Below are positions 18,953 to 28,377 of a stretch of DNA of 64,000 nt, one piece after another (position 1 is the first letter of the stretch; each line of letters starts with the position of its first letter). The DNA comes from an uncultured Alphaproteobacteria bacterium (GTDB lineage Bacteria > Pseudomonadota > Alphaproteobacteria > Rhizobiales > Aestuariivirgaceae). The stretch spans positions 1-64,000 of the forward strand of contig CALMWF010000026.1 in the NCBI GenBank assembly GCA_937873445.1. The letters run 5' to 3'. The notes under the pieces were generated by a model that saw only the letters and a list, made by a program, of their open reading frames with translations, was not told the origin of the DNA and ran no database searches. The translations under genes were made by a program, and so were the position numbers.

Positions 18953-21598
18953 ATGACCGTCGTCGTTGTCGAATCCCCGGCCAAGGCCAAGACCATCAAC
19001 AAATATCTCGGCAAGGAATTCACCGTCCTTGCCTCCTATGGCCATGTGCGCGACCTGCCGCCCAAAAACGGCTCGGTTCGTCCCGATGAGGATTTTGCTA
19101 TGGACTGGGAGGTGGACGGCAAGGCCGCAAAACGGCTGTCGGACATTGCCACCGCCCTGAAGGATGAACAGCGTCTCATTCTGGCCACCGACCCCGACCG
19201 CGAAGGCGAGGCGATTTCCTGGCATGTGCTGGAGGTGCTGAAGAAGAAGGGAGCGCTCAAGGGCAAAACCATTCAGCGCGTGGTGTTCAACGCCATCACC
19301 AAGTCTTCGGTGCTGGAGGCCATGGCCCACCCGCGTGAGGTGGATGCCGATCTGGTGGACGCCTATCTGGCGCGCCGGGCGCTCGACTATCTGGTGGGTT
19401 TCACCCTGTCGCCGGTGCTGTGGCGCAAGCTGCCGGGATCACGCTCGGCGGGGCGGGTGCAGTCGGTGGCGCTGCGCCTGATCTGTGACCGGGAACTGGA
19501 GATCGAAGCCTTCAAGTCCCAGGAATACTGGACGGTGGACGCCACCCTGGCCACCCCCCGGGGCGACGAGTTTCAGGCCGCGCTGATCGCAGTCAGCGGC
19601 AAGAAGCTGGCCAAGCTCGACATCGGCAACGAGGACGCGGCCCGGGCCATTGAACAGGCTCTGAAGGGGGCGCGCTTCAGCGTCGATCTGGTGGAGAGCA
19701 AACCCACCCGCCGCCACCCCTACCCGCCCTTCCGCACCTCCACCTTGCAGCAGGAGGCGTCGCGCAAGCTGGGCTTTTCCTCGTCGCGCACCATGCAGCT
19801 GGCGCAGAAACTGTATGAAGGTGTTGGCATTGACGGCGAAACCGTTGGTCTCATCACCTACATGCGTACCGACGGCGTGGACATGGCGCCGGAGGCCATT
19901 GCCGCCACGCGCAACGCCATTCTGAAGAATTTCGGCGAACCGTTCCTGCCGTCGGCGCCGCGCACCTATGTGACCAAGGCCAAGAACGCGCAGGAGGCCC
20001 ATGAGGCCATCCGCCCGACCGATCTGATGCGGCATCCGAGCAAGGTGAAACGTCTGCTCGATGGCGATATGTGGGCGCTCTATGACCTGATCTGGAAGCG
20101 CACCATCGCCAGCCAGATGGAGAGTGCCGAGATCGAGCGCACCAGCGCCGACATTGCCGCCCAGGGCAGCGACGGCAGGCATTATGTGTTCCGCGCCACG
20201 GGCTCGGTCATCCGCTTTGAAGGCTTCCTCAAGGTCTATACCGAGGGGCTGGATGATGCCGAGGACGAGGATTCAAAGCGCCTGCCGGCCATGAGCCGGG
20301 GGGACACGGTGGGGGTGCGCGCACTGGCCGCCAACCAGCATTTCACCGAGCCGCCGCCGCGCTATTCGGAAGCCTCGCTGATCAAGAAGCTGGAAGAACT
20401 GGGAATCGGCAGGCCGTCCACCTATGTGTCCATTCTCTCCACCCTGCGCGACCGCGGCTATATGCGGGTTGACCGCAAGAAGCTGATCCCGGAGGACAAG
20501 GGCCGCTTGGTGACGGCGTTTCTGGAGTCCTTCTTCCGGCGCTATGTTGAATATGATTTCACCGCCAATCTGGAAGAGCAGCTTGACCGCATTTCGGCTG
20601 GCGAGATCAACTGGAAGGCCGTTCTGCACGATTTCTGGCGTGACTTCCTGGTCAATGTTGACGAGGTGAAGGAGCTGCGGGTCACCAATGTTCTGGACGC
20701 GCTCAACGACATTCTCGCGCCGCATATCTTCCCCGACCGGGGCGACGGTTTGCACCCCCGCGCCTGCCCCAATTGTGCGGGCGGTCAGCTGTCGCTGAAG
20801 CTGGGCAAGTTCGGCTCCTTCATCGGCTGCTCCAATTATCCGGATTGCAATTACACAAGGCCGATCACGGCGGGGGCCGAAGGGGGTGCAGCCGTGCCGC
20901 CCGAGGGCATTGAGCTGGGCATTGATCCGGCCACGGGCGAGAAGGTGACACGACGGCAGGGCCGGTTCGGCCCCTATGTGCAGCTGGGTGAACCGGTGGA
21001 GGGCGAAAAGCCGCGCCGCGCTTCCATTCCCAGGGGCCGCGAGCCGGCCAGCATTGATCTGGCGTTTGCGCTCAAGCTGCTGTCGCTGCCGCGCACGGTG
21101 GGTGAACATCCCGAAACCGGCACCGCCATCATTGCCAATGTCGGGCGCTTTGGTCCGTTCATCCTGCATGACGGCACCTATGTGAACCTCAAGGACCCGG
21201 AGGACGTTTACACCATCGGCCTCAACCGGGCGGTGGATCTGCTGGCGGAAAAGCGCGCCAAGGGGCCGGGTCGTGGCCGCGGCCAACAGGCGCTGCGCGA
21301 ACTGGGCGAACACCCGGAGGGTGGACCGGTTTCGGTGATGAACGGGCGCTATGGCGCCTATGTGAAGCACGGCAAGGTCAACGCCACCATCACGGCGGGG
21401 CTGGACCCGGAAACCATCACGCTGGCTGAGGCGGTGGCCCTGCTGACGGCCCGCGCCGCCAAGGGCGGCACGAAGGCCCCGGCGAAAAAGGCGGCGAAGA
21501 AGGCCCCGGCCAGGAAGGCCGCGAAGAAGTCTCCGGCCAAAAAGGCCGCCAGCAAGCCCGCGAAAAAACCCGCCAAAAAGGCGGCCGCCGAAGACTAG
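18953..21598 (+). CDS. topA: DNA topoisomerase I
   Basis: Type IA topoisomerase that relaxes negative supercoils. The 881 residues start with the Toprim domain (TVVVVESPAKAKTINKYLG, then LATDPDREGEAISWH). The cleavage tyrosine is in GLITYMRTDGVDMA near residue 300. One four-cysteine zinc motif follows (CPNCAGGQ ... GCSNYPDC, about 604-625), then topoisomerase C-terminal repeats with GRFGPYVQ and GRFGPFILH. The last about 45 residues are Lys/Ala/Pro repeats like histone H1 tails, common in high-GC bacteria. Its stop overlaps the converging Nudix gene by 3 bases. Confidence 0.98.
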   Translation: MTVVVVESPAKAKTINKYLGKEFTVLASYGHVRDLPPKNGSVRPDEDFAMDWEVDGKAAKRLSDIATALKDEQRLILATDPDREGEAISWHVLEVLKKKGALKGKTIQRVVFNAITKSSVLEAMAHPREVDADLVDAYLARRALDYLVGFTLSPVLWRKLPGSRSAGRVQSVALRLICDRELEIEAFKSQEYWTVDATLATPRGDEFQAALIAVSGKKLAKLDIGNEDAARAIEQALKGARFSVDLVESKPTRRHPYPPFRTSTLQQEASRKLGFSSSRTMQLAQKLYEGVGIDGETVGLITYMRTDGVDMAPEAIAATRNAILKNFGEPFLPSAPRTYVTKAKNAQEAHEAIRPTDLMRHPSKVKRLLDGDMWALYDLIWKRTIASQMESAEIERTSADIAAQGSDGRHYVFRATGSVIRFEGFLKVYTEGLDDAEDEDSKRLPAMSRGDTVGVRALAANQHFTEPPPRYSEASLIKKLEELGIGRPSTYVSILSTLRDRGYMRVDRKKLIPEDKGRLVTAFLESFFRRYVEYDFTANLEEQLDRISAGEINWKAVLHDFWRDFLVNVDEVKELRVTNVLDALNDILAPHIFPDRGDGLHPRACPNCAGGQLSLKLGKFGSFIGCSNYPDCNYTRPITAGAEGGAAVPPEGIELGIDPATGEKVTRRQGRFGPYVQLGEPVEGEKPRRASIPRGREPASIDLAFALKLLSLPRTVGEHPETGTAIIANVGRFGPFILHDGTYVNLKDPEDVYTIGLNRAVDLLAEKRAKGPGRGRGQQALRELGEHPEGGPVSVMNGRYGAYVKHGKVNATITAGLDPETITLAEAVALLTARAAKGGTKAPAKKAAKKAPARKAAKKSPAKKAASKPAKKPAKKAAAED

Positions 21599-22023
21599 AT
21601 CCCCGACTTCAACCGGGCGAAATTCTGGATCAGTTCGGCAAGGCCGGGCTCGGCCACCAGGTCGGCTGCGTCCGCGGCGGAAAACCAGCGGGCCTCGCGC
21701 TCGTGCCGTTCCGGCCAGTCGGCCAGCTGGGCTGTCACCCGCAGCGGAAACACAGCCACATTCAGCTCGCGCACCTTGCCGTTCTTCAGGCGCTTGCCAT
21801 AGTGATAATGGCCGAAGACACGGCCATCGCTCATGCCCTCCACGCCCGCCTCCTCAAAGGCTTCCTGGGCGGCGCACTGGGCAGGCGTCAGGCGGCCCAT
21901 GGGCCAGCCCTTGGGGATCACCCAGCGCCGCGTTTCGCGCGAGGTGATGAGGAGGATTTCCACCCCCAGCCCCATGCGCCATGGCAGGGCACCATACTGA
22001 TCGTCACGCCGTCGCTTGTTCAT
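21595..22023 (-). CDS. Nudix hydrolase, DIPP-like
   Basis: A 142-residue Nudix protein. The box is degenerate: WVIPKGWPMGRLTPAQ is followed by AAQEAFEEAGV, so the REUxEE core reads QEAFEE and the first glutamate of the box is replaced by Leu. The PKGWPM start is seen in DIPP-like members, which hydrolyse diphosphoinositol polyphosphates, polyphosphate or dinucleoside polyphosphates. The metal-binding EE pair remains. It overlaps the phosphate transporter stop by 4 bp (ATGA), suggesting a phosphate-related role. The start at 22023 gives the domain directly. Confidence 0.85.
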   Translation of the reverse strand: MNKRRRDDQYGALPWRMGLGVEILLITSRETRRWVIPKGWPMGRLTPAQCAAQEAFEEAGVEGMSDGRVFGHYHYGKRLKNGKVRELNVAVFPLRVTAQLADWPERHEREARWFSAADAADLVAEPGLAELIQNFARLKSGI

Positions 22024-23024
22024 GCCAGAATCAGGGTTCCGATCCAGTAGAACACGGCCGCCATGAGAGCCGCCATGGGCATGGTGATGACCCAGGCCAC
22101 GACGATGGAACGGGCGATGTTCCAGCGCACGGCGGACACGCGCCGGGCCGCACCGACGCCGACAATGGCGCCGGTGATGGTGTGGGTGGTGGACACGGGA
22201 ATGCCGAGCCAGGTGGCGCCAAACAGGGTCATGGCGCCGGCGGTTTCGGCGCAAAAGCCCTGCATGGGTGTGAGGCGGGTGATCTTGGAGCCCATGGTGT
22301 GAACGATGCGCCAGCCGCCGAACAATGTGCCCAGCCCCATGGCGATCTGGCATGAGATCACCACCCAGAAGGGCACGTGAAACGCGCCGCCCGTGGCGCC
22401 GTGGCTGTAGAGCAGCACGGCGATGATGCCCATGGTCTTCTGGGCGTCATTGCCGCCATGGCCGAGGGAATAGAGCGAGGCCGAGACAAACTGCATGATG
22501 CGGAAGAAACTGTCGACTGCCGCGGGCATGCGGCGCACGAAAATCCACGTGACGATCAAGACCAGCAGCAGGGCCAGGATGAAACCGGTCATGGGTGAGA
22601 GAACAATGGCGGCGATGGTCTTGTTCAGGCCGCCCCAGACAATGGCCGAAGTGCCGGCCTTGGCCAGCCCGGCCCCGACAATGCCGCCGATGAGGGCGTG
22701 CGAGGATGAGGACGGAATGCCGGCAAGCCAGGTGATGATGTTCCAGCTGATGGCCCCCATGAGGGCGCCGAAGATGACCGCGTCGTCGACCAGTGCCGGT
22801 GAGACAATGCCCGACCCCACGGTTTTCGCCACATGCAGGCCGAAAAACAGGAAGGCAATGAAATTGAAAAAGGCCGCCCAGAACACGGCGTATTGCGGCT
22901 TCAGCACGCGGGTTGAGACGATGGTGGCAATGGAATTGGCGGCATCGTGCAGGCCGTTGAGAAAGTCAAAGGCCAACGCCACCGCAATCAGGAAGATCAG
23001 AACCAGGGGGTAACCGGCATCCAT
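22020..23024 (-). CDS. Inorganic phosphate transporter, PiT family
   Basis: Low-affinity, cation or proton-coupled phosphate permease in the inner membrane, 334 residues. The two family signatures are visible: FDFLNGLHDAANSIATIVSTR (about 19-39, first half) and the second-half GGNDAQKTMGII near 190. About ten spans. The DUF47 gene lies 9 bp upstream and the Nudix gene overlaps downstream, so all three form one transcript. The DUF47-PiT pair is a standard unit. Confidence 0.95.
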   Translation of the reverse strand: MDAGYPLVLIFLIAVALAFDFLNGLHDAANSIATIVSTRVLKPQYAVFWAAFFNFIAFLFFGLHVAKTVGSGIVSPALVDDAVIFGALMGAISWNIITWLAGIPSSSSHALIGGIVGAGLAKAGTSAIVWGGLNKTIAAIVLSPMTGFILALLLVLIVTWIFVRRMPAAVDSFFRIMQFVSASLYSLGHGGNDAQKTMGIIAVLLYSHGATGGAFHVPFWVVISCQIAMGLGTLFGGWRIVHTMGSKITRLTPMQGFCAETAGAMTLFGATWLGIPVSTTHTITGAIVGVGAARRVSAVRWNIARSIVVAWVITMPMAALMAAVFYWIGTLILA

Positions 23025-23033
23025 GGGCGGGGC

Positions 23034-23678
23034 TCAGAGATGCTCGACGAGAATGGCGGACATGGTGTTGGCCACATCCTCGAAGCGGTCAGACACCTTT
23101 TCGAGATGCTCATAGATTTCCGCGCCGATGATGAAGGCCATGGCGTCCTTCTTGCCCGCGCCCTTGTAAAGCTGCTTCAGGCCGCGCTCCTGGGCGCGGT
23201 CGGACTCTTCTTCCATCTGCACAATCTCGCCATTGGCCTTCAGCATGGCGCTGGCATTGGCCTTCATGGCGCGCAGCATGGGCACTGCCTTCACCGTCAG
23301 GTCGGCGGACTTGACGATGAGATCGCCCATCTCGCGCATGGCGGGTTCAAACTTCTTGACCTCGAACAGCATGATGGTCTTGGCGGTCTTGTTCATCTGG
23401 TCGAGGGCATCATCAAGGGCGGTGATCAGGCCCTGAATGTCGCTGCGGTCAAAGGGGGTGACGAAGCTTTTGCGGATGGCCTGCAGCACATCCTGGGAAA
23501 TGACATCGGCGCGGGCCTCCTCCTCGGCGATGCGGGCGCACAGATCGGCCACCTCGGTGCCGCCGTCGAGCAGCTGGCGCAGGGCCACAGCACCGTTCTG
23601 GACACAGGCGGCATGACGCTCGAACAGGTCGAAGAAGGCCTCCTCCTTCGGCATGATTTTCTTGAACAGCTCAAACAT
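23034..23678 (-). CDS. DUF47 (PhoU-like) phosphate transport accessory protein
   Basis: All-helical PhoU-like protein of 214 residues that accompanies PiT transporters (Pit accessory protein type). It begins with LFKKIMPKEEAFFDLFERHA and has repeated helical segments with acidic patches (EEEARADVISQDVL; FDRSDIQGLITALDDALDQM), where PhoU proteins bind metal clusters. First gene of the DUF47-PiT-Nudix unit. It diverges from rnr across 125 bp. Confidence 0.93.
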   Translation of the reverse strand: MFELFKKIMPKEEAFFDLFERHAACVQNGAVALRQLLDGGTEVADLCARIAEEEARADVISQDVLQAIRKSFVTPFDRSDIQGLITALDDALDQMNKTAKTIMLFEVKKFEPAMREMGDLIVKSADLTVKAVPMLRAMKANASAMLKANGEIVQMEEESDRAQERGLKQLYKGAGKKDAMAFIIGAEIYEHLEKVSDRFEDVANTMSAILVEHL

Positions 23679-23803
23679 GATCGCGGTCTCTTTGTAGCAG
23701 GGTCAGGACAGTGCCTAGGCCGCTGGGCGAGTCCTGTAAAGGTGCGGCGGCGGCGGTGGAAAACCGGGCTTTCACGGGCGTGCCATTCGCGGTAACCAGA
23801 GGC

Positions 23804-26032
23804 ATGGCAAAACCCGGAAAGCAGGCAGGCGGACTGCCCTCGGAGGCGGCCCTGCTGGCCTTTCTGGCCGAGGACAAGGCCCATCCCGGCAAGCGCGACA
23901 TCGCCCGTGCCTTCGGCCTCAAGGGCGAGGAGCGGGCCGCCCTTCGCCTGATGCTGAAGGACATGGAGGCGCGGGGACTGGTTCACCGGCAGGGCAAGCG
24001 GCTGGCCAATCCGCACCAGCTGCCGCCGGTGACCATGCTGGAGGTGGTGGGGCTGACCCGTGACGGCGAGCTTTATGGCGCGCCTGCCGAGTGGGACGAG
24101 CGCCGCCTGGGCAAGCCGCCCCGGGTGCTGATTGAAACCGGTTCGGGCCGAGGCACCGCCGTGCGGGCACCGGCGCGGGGTGAGCGCGTGCTGGCGAAGA
24201 TCGAGAAGGGCTCAGGCGCCTTCCCCTTCCGGGCCAGGGTGATGCGCAGTTTCAGCACCGGGGCGCGCCGGGTGCTGGGCGTGGTCAGGCAGATCAAGGG
24301 GCATGGCCTGCGCCTTGTTCCGGTGGACAAGAAGGCGCGCAATGACTTCCAGATCGTGCCGGGGGCCGAGGGCGGCGCGAAACCTGGAGAACTGGTGCTG
24401 GCGGAGCTGGACCGGCCGGGGCGCGGCCTGCCTACCGTGCGGGTGAAGGAGCGCCTGGGCGACCTCAGCGATCCGCGCAACATTTCCCTCATCGCCATCC
24501 ATGGCCATGCCATTCCCAACGCCTTTCCGGAGAAGGTGCTGGCCGAGGCCGAGGCGCTGAAGCCCTTCGCCCGCAAGGACCGGGCCGATTTCACCAGCCT
24601 GCCGCTCATCACCATTGACCCGGCTGATGCCCGCGACCATGACGATGCGGTGTGGGCGGCGGCCGATGATGACCCGGCCAATGGAGGCGGCTTCCGGGTG
24701 GTGGTGGCCATTGCCGATGTGGCCGCCCATGTGCGCCCCGGCACCGCCCTTGACCGCGAGGCCAGGCTGCGCGGCAATTCGGTCTATTTCCCCGACCGGG
24801 TGGTGCCCATGCTGCCGGAGCGCCTGTCCAATGATCTCTGTTCGCTGAAGGAGAAGGTGGAACGCCCGGCGCTGGCCATCACCATGGTGTTCAACCGGCG
24901 CGGCGAAAAGAAAGGCCACCGCTTCCAGCGCATCACCATGCGCTCGGCGGCCAAACTTTCCTATGAGGAGGCGCAGGCGGCCATTGACGGGCGGGTGGCT
25001 GACAGGACCGCGCCACTCCTGGACGGGGTGCTGACGCCCCTGTGGGCGGCCTGGCGTTGTGTGCTGCAGGCGCGCGATCAGCGCAGCCCGCTCGAACTCG
25101 ACCTGCCGGAGCGCAAGATCATTCTTGATGGGCAGGGGCGCGTGGCGCGGGTGGTGGTGCCGCCGCGGCTTGATGCCCACCGCCTGATCGAGGAATTCAT
25201 GATCCTGGCCAATGTGGCCGCTGCCGAGGAACTGGAAAAACACCAGACCCCCCTGCTCTACCGCATTCATGACGAACCGTCGGACGACAAGCTTCGGGCA
25301 CTGGCGGAATTCCTGAAAACCGTGAACCACACCCTGCCGCTCGGTCAGGTGATGCGCCCCCGGCATTTCAATGACCTGCTGTCGAAGGTGGCGGGCGAGG
25401 ACTATCAGCATCTGGTGCATGAGATTGTGCTGCGCACCCAGGCGCAGGCGCTGTATGCACCGGAAAACCGCGGCCACTTTGGTCTGGCGCTCAGGCGCTA
25501 TGCCCATTTCACCTCGCCCATCCGGCGCTATGCCGATCTCATCGTCCACCGGGCGCTGATCACGGCGCTGGGGCTGGGGGCGGACGGGTTGTCGGCAGAG
25601 GACATCGGGCAGCTCAGCGAGACGGGCGAGATGATCTCGGATGCCGAGCGCCGCGCCATGGCGGCCGAGCGCGAAACCAATGACCGGCTCATCGCCAGCT
25701 ATCTGGCGGGCCGCGAGGGGGCGGAATTTTCCGGCCGCATCGGCGGCGTGGTGGGGGCGGGCCTGTTCATCAAGCTCGATGACACGGGGGCCGATGGTTT
25801 TGTGCCGGTGGCCTCGCTGGGCCGCGATTATTACGTTTATGACGGGGTGCGGCATGCCCTGATCGGCCAGCACACGGGCGAAACCCATCAGCTGGGCGAC
25901 CGGGTGACGGTGCGGCTCGTGGAGGTGACGCCCCTGCAGGGCGGGTTGCGCTTTGAACTGACCAGCGAGGGCCGCAAGGGCCCGCCCGCCAAAATCCGGC
26001 GCCGCACCACGCCACGGCCCCGGCGGCGCTGA
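23804..26032 (+). CDS. rnr: Ribonuclease R
   Basis: Processive 3'-to-5' exoribonuclease of the RNase II/R family. The 742 residues hold an N-terminal winged-helix part (about 10-70), cold-shock domains (about 75-240), and the RNB catalytic domain with [17 protein letters not shown] near 268-284, whose aspartates bind Mg. A C-terminal S1 domain (about 640-725) and a basic tail ending TPRPRRR complete it. The start MAKPGKQ at 23804 is preferred over an open frame 31 codons upstream. rpmG follows after its own promoter. Confidence 0.96.
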   Translation: MAKPGKQAGGLPSEAALLAFLAEDKAHPGKRDIARAFGLKGEERAALRLMLKDMEARGLVHRQGKRLANPHQLPPVTMLEVVGLTRDGELYGAPAEWDERRLGKPPRVLIETGSGRGTAVRAPARGERVLAKIEKGSGAFPFRARVMRSFSTGARRVLGVVRQIKGHGLRLVPVDKKARNDFQIVPGAEGGAKPGELVLAELDRPGRGLPTVRVKERLGDLSDPRNISLIAIHGHAIPNAFPEKVLAEAEALKPFARKDRADFTSLPLITIDPADARDHDDAVWAAADDDPANGGGFRVVVAIADVAAHVRPGTALDREARLRGNSVYFPDRVVPMLPERLSNDLCSLKEKVERPALAITMVFNRRGEKKGHRFQRITMRSAAKLSYEEAQAAIDGRVADRTAPLLDGVLTPLWAAWRCVLQARDQRSPLELDLPERKIILDGQGRVARVVVPPRLDAHRLIEEFMILANVAAAEELEKHQTPLLYRIHDEPSDDKLRALAEFLKTVNHTLPLGQVMRPRHFNDLLSKVAGEDYQHLVHEIVLRTQAQALYAPENRGHFGLALRRYAHFTSPIRRYADLIVHRALITALGLGADGLSAEDIGQLSETGEMISDAERRAMAAERETNDRLIASYLAGREGAEFSGRIGGVVGAGLFIKLDDTGADGFVPVASLGRDYYVYDGVRHALIGQHTGETHQLGDRVTVRLVEVTPLQGGLRFELTSEGRKGPPAKIRRRTTPRPRRR

Positions 26033-26050
26033 GGCAGGCCCCGCTGCGGC

Positions 26051-26079
26051 TTGACAATTCCGGGGTTTTCGGGTCTATC
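26051..26079 (+). promoter_or_regulatory. Promoter of rpmG
   Basis: TTGACA at 26051-26056 and TCTATC at 26074-26079 with a 17-bp spacer, 36 bp before the rpmG start. It lies just after the rnr stop, so rpmG can be transcribed alone. Confidence 0.65.
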
Positions 26080-26115
26080 GCGGGCAAATCCCGTTTTAGA
26101 AACTGCGAGACCGCT

Positions 26116-26283
26116 ATGGCCAAGGGCAATGTGATCAAGATCAAGCTGGCGTCGACCGCCGACACCGGCTACTTCTATGTGACGAAAAAGAATTCGCGCA
26201 CCAAGACGGAAAAGCTGTCGTTCAAGAAATACGACCCCGTGGCGCGCAAGCACGTGGAATTCAAGGAAACCAAGATCAAGTAG
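26116..26283 (+). CDS. rpmG: 50S ribosomal protein L33
   Basis: A 55-residue ribosomal protein of the large subunit, beginning [21 protein letters not shown] and continuing with [17 protein letters not shown]. No cysteines are present, so this is the zinc-independent form. Length and sequence match the alphaproteobacterial L33. It has its own TTGACA promoter and a clear terminator directly after it. Confidence 0.97.
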   Translation: MAKGNVIKIKLASTADTGYFYVTKKNSRTKTEKLSFKKYDPVARKHVEFKETKIK

Positions 26284-26309
26284 GATCCATCGGTTTCACA
26301 CCGGTTTGG

Positions 26310-26340
26310 GGCGCTGCCTGCGGGCGGCGCCTTTTGTTTT
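26310..26340 (+). terminator. Rho-independent terminator of rpmG
   Basis: GGCGCTGCC (26310-26318) and GGCGGCGCC (26323-26331) pair with one G-U and a TGCG loop, followed by TTTTGTTTT. It begins 27 bp after the rpmG stop. Confidence 0.85.
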
Positions 26341-26664
26341 GGTGATGAAGAAGGAGCCGGTCCAGGCCAGGGCGGAGAGGCCATCCGCCGGGCCCGGACC
26401 GGCCAACCCCACGGCCCAAGCGATGCGGCGGGCTCGACGCCGGGGGCAAGCTTTGTGCCGGCCCCGCGCCTAGAGGCGGAGTCAGCAAGGGCGGCAGGGA
26501 TGGTGCTGATCCCGCCGCCCCTTTGAAGAATCCCGCCCAGGAGAGTGTTGGCGGGATGATCTGGTGTTGGAAAAAACATAACGCGGGCCACGCCGTTAAT
26601 CCAGTGCGGGCCATGGTTAAGGATCGAGTTTTAGTCAGTAAGCTGAACAGTTAAGGTAAACCGC
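26341..26664. other. Gene-free region with two GC hairpins between rpmG and scpB
   Basis: About 324 bp without a convincing gene between converging rpmG and scpB. It holds a 12-bp hairpin with one bulged A (GGGCGGC-A-GGGAT pairing with ATCCC-GCCGCCC, 26489-26520) and a 7-bp hairpin (TCCCGCC 26531-26537 with GGCGGGA 26550-26556). A run of six A follows at about 26572. The right part is AT-richer with two GTTAA sites. Open frames here look like chance. It could hold a small RNA or scpB terminator; I cannot tell. Confidence 0.35.
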
Positions 26665-27417
26665 TCAGGCGGGATCTTCCGCTTCCGGGATGACGGCTTC
26701 CGGCAGGTGCATGTCAAGCGGCGGCTGGTCGAGATCGCCTGCATCCAGCGGCTCTTCGTCGGGGGCCAGCTCGTCGCCAGCCCGCGGGGTGGGCAGGTCG
26801 AAGCCCGGCGGCAGGTTGGCATCGAGCAGCCCTGCCCCCTTCAGTTCCTGCAGGCCGGGCAGGTCCATCAGCTCGTTCAGGCCGAACTGGCTGAGAAAGG
26901 CTTCGGTGGTGCCATAGGTCACCGGGCGGCCCGGCGTCTTGCGGCGCCCGCGCAGTTTCACCCAGCCGATGTCGAGCAGAATGTCGAGGGTGCCCTTGGA
27001 AATGGCAACGCCGCGAATGTCCTCGATGTCGGCGCGGGTAACGGGCTGGTGATAGGCCACAATGGCCAGGGTTTCGAGGGCGGCCCGCGACAGGCGCTTC
27101 TGCTCCACCGCCTCGCGGCGCAGCACAAAGGCCAGATCCTCGGCGGTGCGCAGCGTCCATTTGCCGGCCACCTGCACCAGATTGACGCCACGGTTCTGGT
27201 AATTGGCCTGCAGGGCCGTCAGCAGGCTGTCCACATCGGTGCCTTCGGGCAGGAACTGGAGGAACTTGTCGGCGGCCACCGGCTCGGCCGAGGCAAAGAG
27301 AATGGCCTCGATGACGCGCAGGTGCTGGCTGCGGTCGGCGTGGGGGTGCATGGTGACCACGGCGGCGGTTTCGTCCGCGCCTTCGGTTTCCGGGGTGTCG
27401 TCGCTTTGGGTCATCAT
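26665..27417 (-). CDS. scpB: Segregation and condensation protein B
   Basis: Winged-helix partner of ScpA in the SMC condensin complex, needed for chromosome segregation. About 250 residues: an acidic N-terminus, then the ScpB core with LRVIEAILFASAEPVAADKF (about 30-50), LETLAIVAYHQPVTRADIE (about 125), and the wing with GRRKTPGRPVTYGTTEAFL. A C-terminal acidic Pro-rich tail follows. Start is uncertain: ATG at 27417 is used here, while a TTG at 27453 overlapping the scpA stop would add 12 residues. Last gene of the dgt-argS-SPOR-nagZ-scpA run. Confidence 0.93.
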   Translation of the reverse strand: MMTQSDDTPETEGADETAAVVTMHPHADRSQHLRVIEAILFASAEPVAADKFLQFLPEGTDVDSLLTALQANYQNRGVNLVQVAGKWTLRTAEDLAFVLRREAVEQKRLSRAALETLAIVAYHQPVTRADIEDIRGVAISKGTLDILLDIGWVKLRGRRKTPGRPVTYGTTEAFLSQFGLNELMDLPGLQELKGAGLLDANLPPGFDLPTPRAGDELAPDEEPLDAGDLDQPPLDMHLPEAVIPEAEDPA

Positions 27418-27449
27418 GGGCTGGGTTGTCACGAATGGGGCTCCGAAAA

Positions 27450-28289
27450 TCAAGCCGCTGGGGGCGTGAGGGAGGTGGATTTGCGGCGCAGGAAAATGGG
27501 CTGGAAGGCCCCCTCCTGACGGAGGTCGATCTGGCCTTCGCGCACCAGTTCCAGACTGGCCGTGAAACTGGAGGCCTTCACCGACCGGCGCATCTCCGGC
27601 GGGGCCAGATAGTCGGCCAGCCAGTCATCAAAGCTGCCCCAGTCGTCCATGGCCCCGAGCAGACGCTCCAGTGCCTCGCGCGCTTCCTTGATGGACCACA
27701 CCGGCACCTTGCGCACGGTGTAGCTCTGGAAGGCGAGCTTGCGGCGGCGGCGCTCGGCATAGGCCTTCAACAGGTCAATGAGGTTGTCGGCATATTGGCG
27801 GGTGCTTTCCACCACCAGGGGCTCTGGCGCACCACGGCCAAAGACATCGCGGCCCATGATGTTGCGCGCCATCAGGGCGGCGGCGGCATCGCGCATGGCC
27901 TGCAGGCGCTGCAGCCGGAAGGCCAGCCGCTGGGCCATGTCATCGGCTGGGGTTTCGGCCTCGCCTGCGGCGCGCGGAATGAGCAGCTTTGACTTGAGGA
28001 AGGCGAGCCAGGCGGCCATGACCAGATAGTCCGCCGCCACCTCCAGCCGCATGGTGCGGGCCCGGTCGATGTAGGCGAGATATTGTTCGGCCAGTGTGAG
28101 GATGGAGATGCGGGCCAGATCGATCTTGTGCTGGCGGGCCAGGTCAAGCAGCAGGTCGAGCGGCCCTTCAAAGCCGCCGACATCAACAATCAGGCTGTCA
28201 GCGTCGGCTTCAGCCGGGGCGCTGCGGAGCGGCTTGTCGCCGTCCGGCCAATCGCCGGCGGGGGCGTTCTGGGTCACTTCGTCTGACAT
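27450..28289 (-). CDS. scpA: Segregation and condensation protein A
   Basis: Kleisin subunit of the SMC-ScpAB complex. The 279 residues contain the family opening FEGPLDLLLDLARQHKIDLARISI (about residues 38-61) and DYLVMAAWLAFLKSKLLIPR (about 84-103). The C-terminal winged-helix region includes TASLELVREGQIDLRQEGAFQPI. It precedes scpB in a tight arrangement, and nagZ lies 88 bp upstream. Confidence 0.95.
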   Translation of the reverse strand: MSDEVTQNAPAGDWPDGDKPLRSAPAEADADSLIVDVGGFEGPLDLLLDLARQHKIDLARISILTLAEQYLAYIDRARTMRLEVAADYLVMAAWLAFLKSKLLIPRAAGEAETPADDMAQRLAFRLQRLQAMRDAAAALMARNIMGRDVFGRGAPEPLVVESTRQYADNLIDLLKAYAERRRRKLAFQSYTVRKVPVWSIKEAREALERLLGAMDDWGSFDDWLADYLAPPEMRRSVKASSFTASLELVREGQIDLRQEGAFQPIFLRRKSTSLTPPAA

Positions 28290-28377
28290 GGCTGTTCCAT
28301 AGCCAATGGGGCGGAAAAAGTCTTGGGTGGCGGGCCGATTCGCCTGCGATGCGCCAGTTTATCCCCAAAATCCGGTG

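Noticed and set aside
24212-25888. A 558-codon minus-strand open frame opposite rnr
   Set aside because: Antisense shadow of the RNB domain of rnr.
26175-26614. Two minus-strand open frames of 138 and 112 codons in and beside the rpmG-scpB gap
   Set aside because: One overlaps rpmG on the opposite strand, neither has a convincing start or protein character, and they cross the rpmG terminator.
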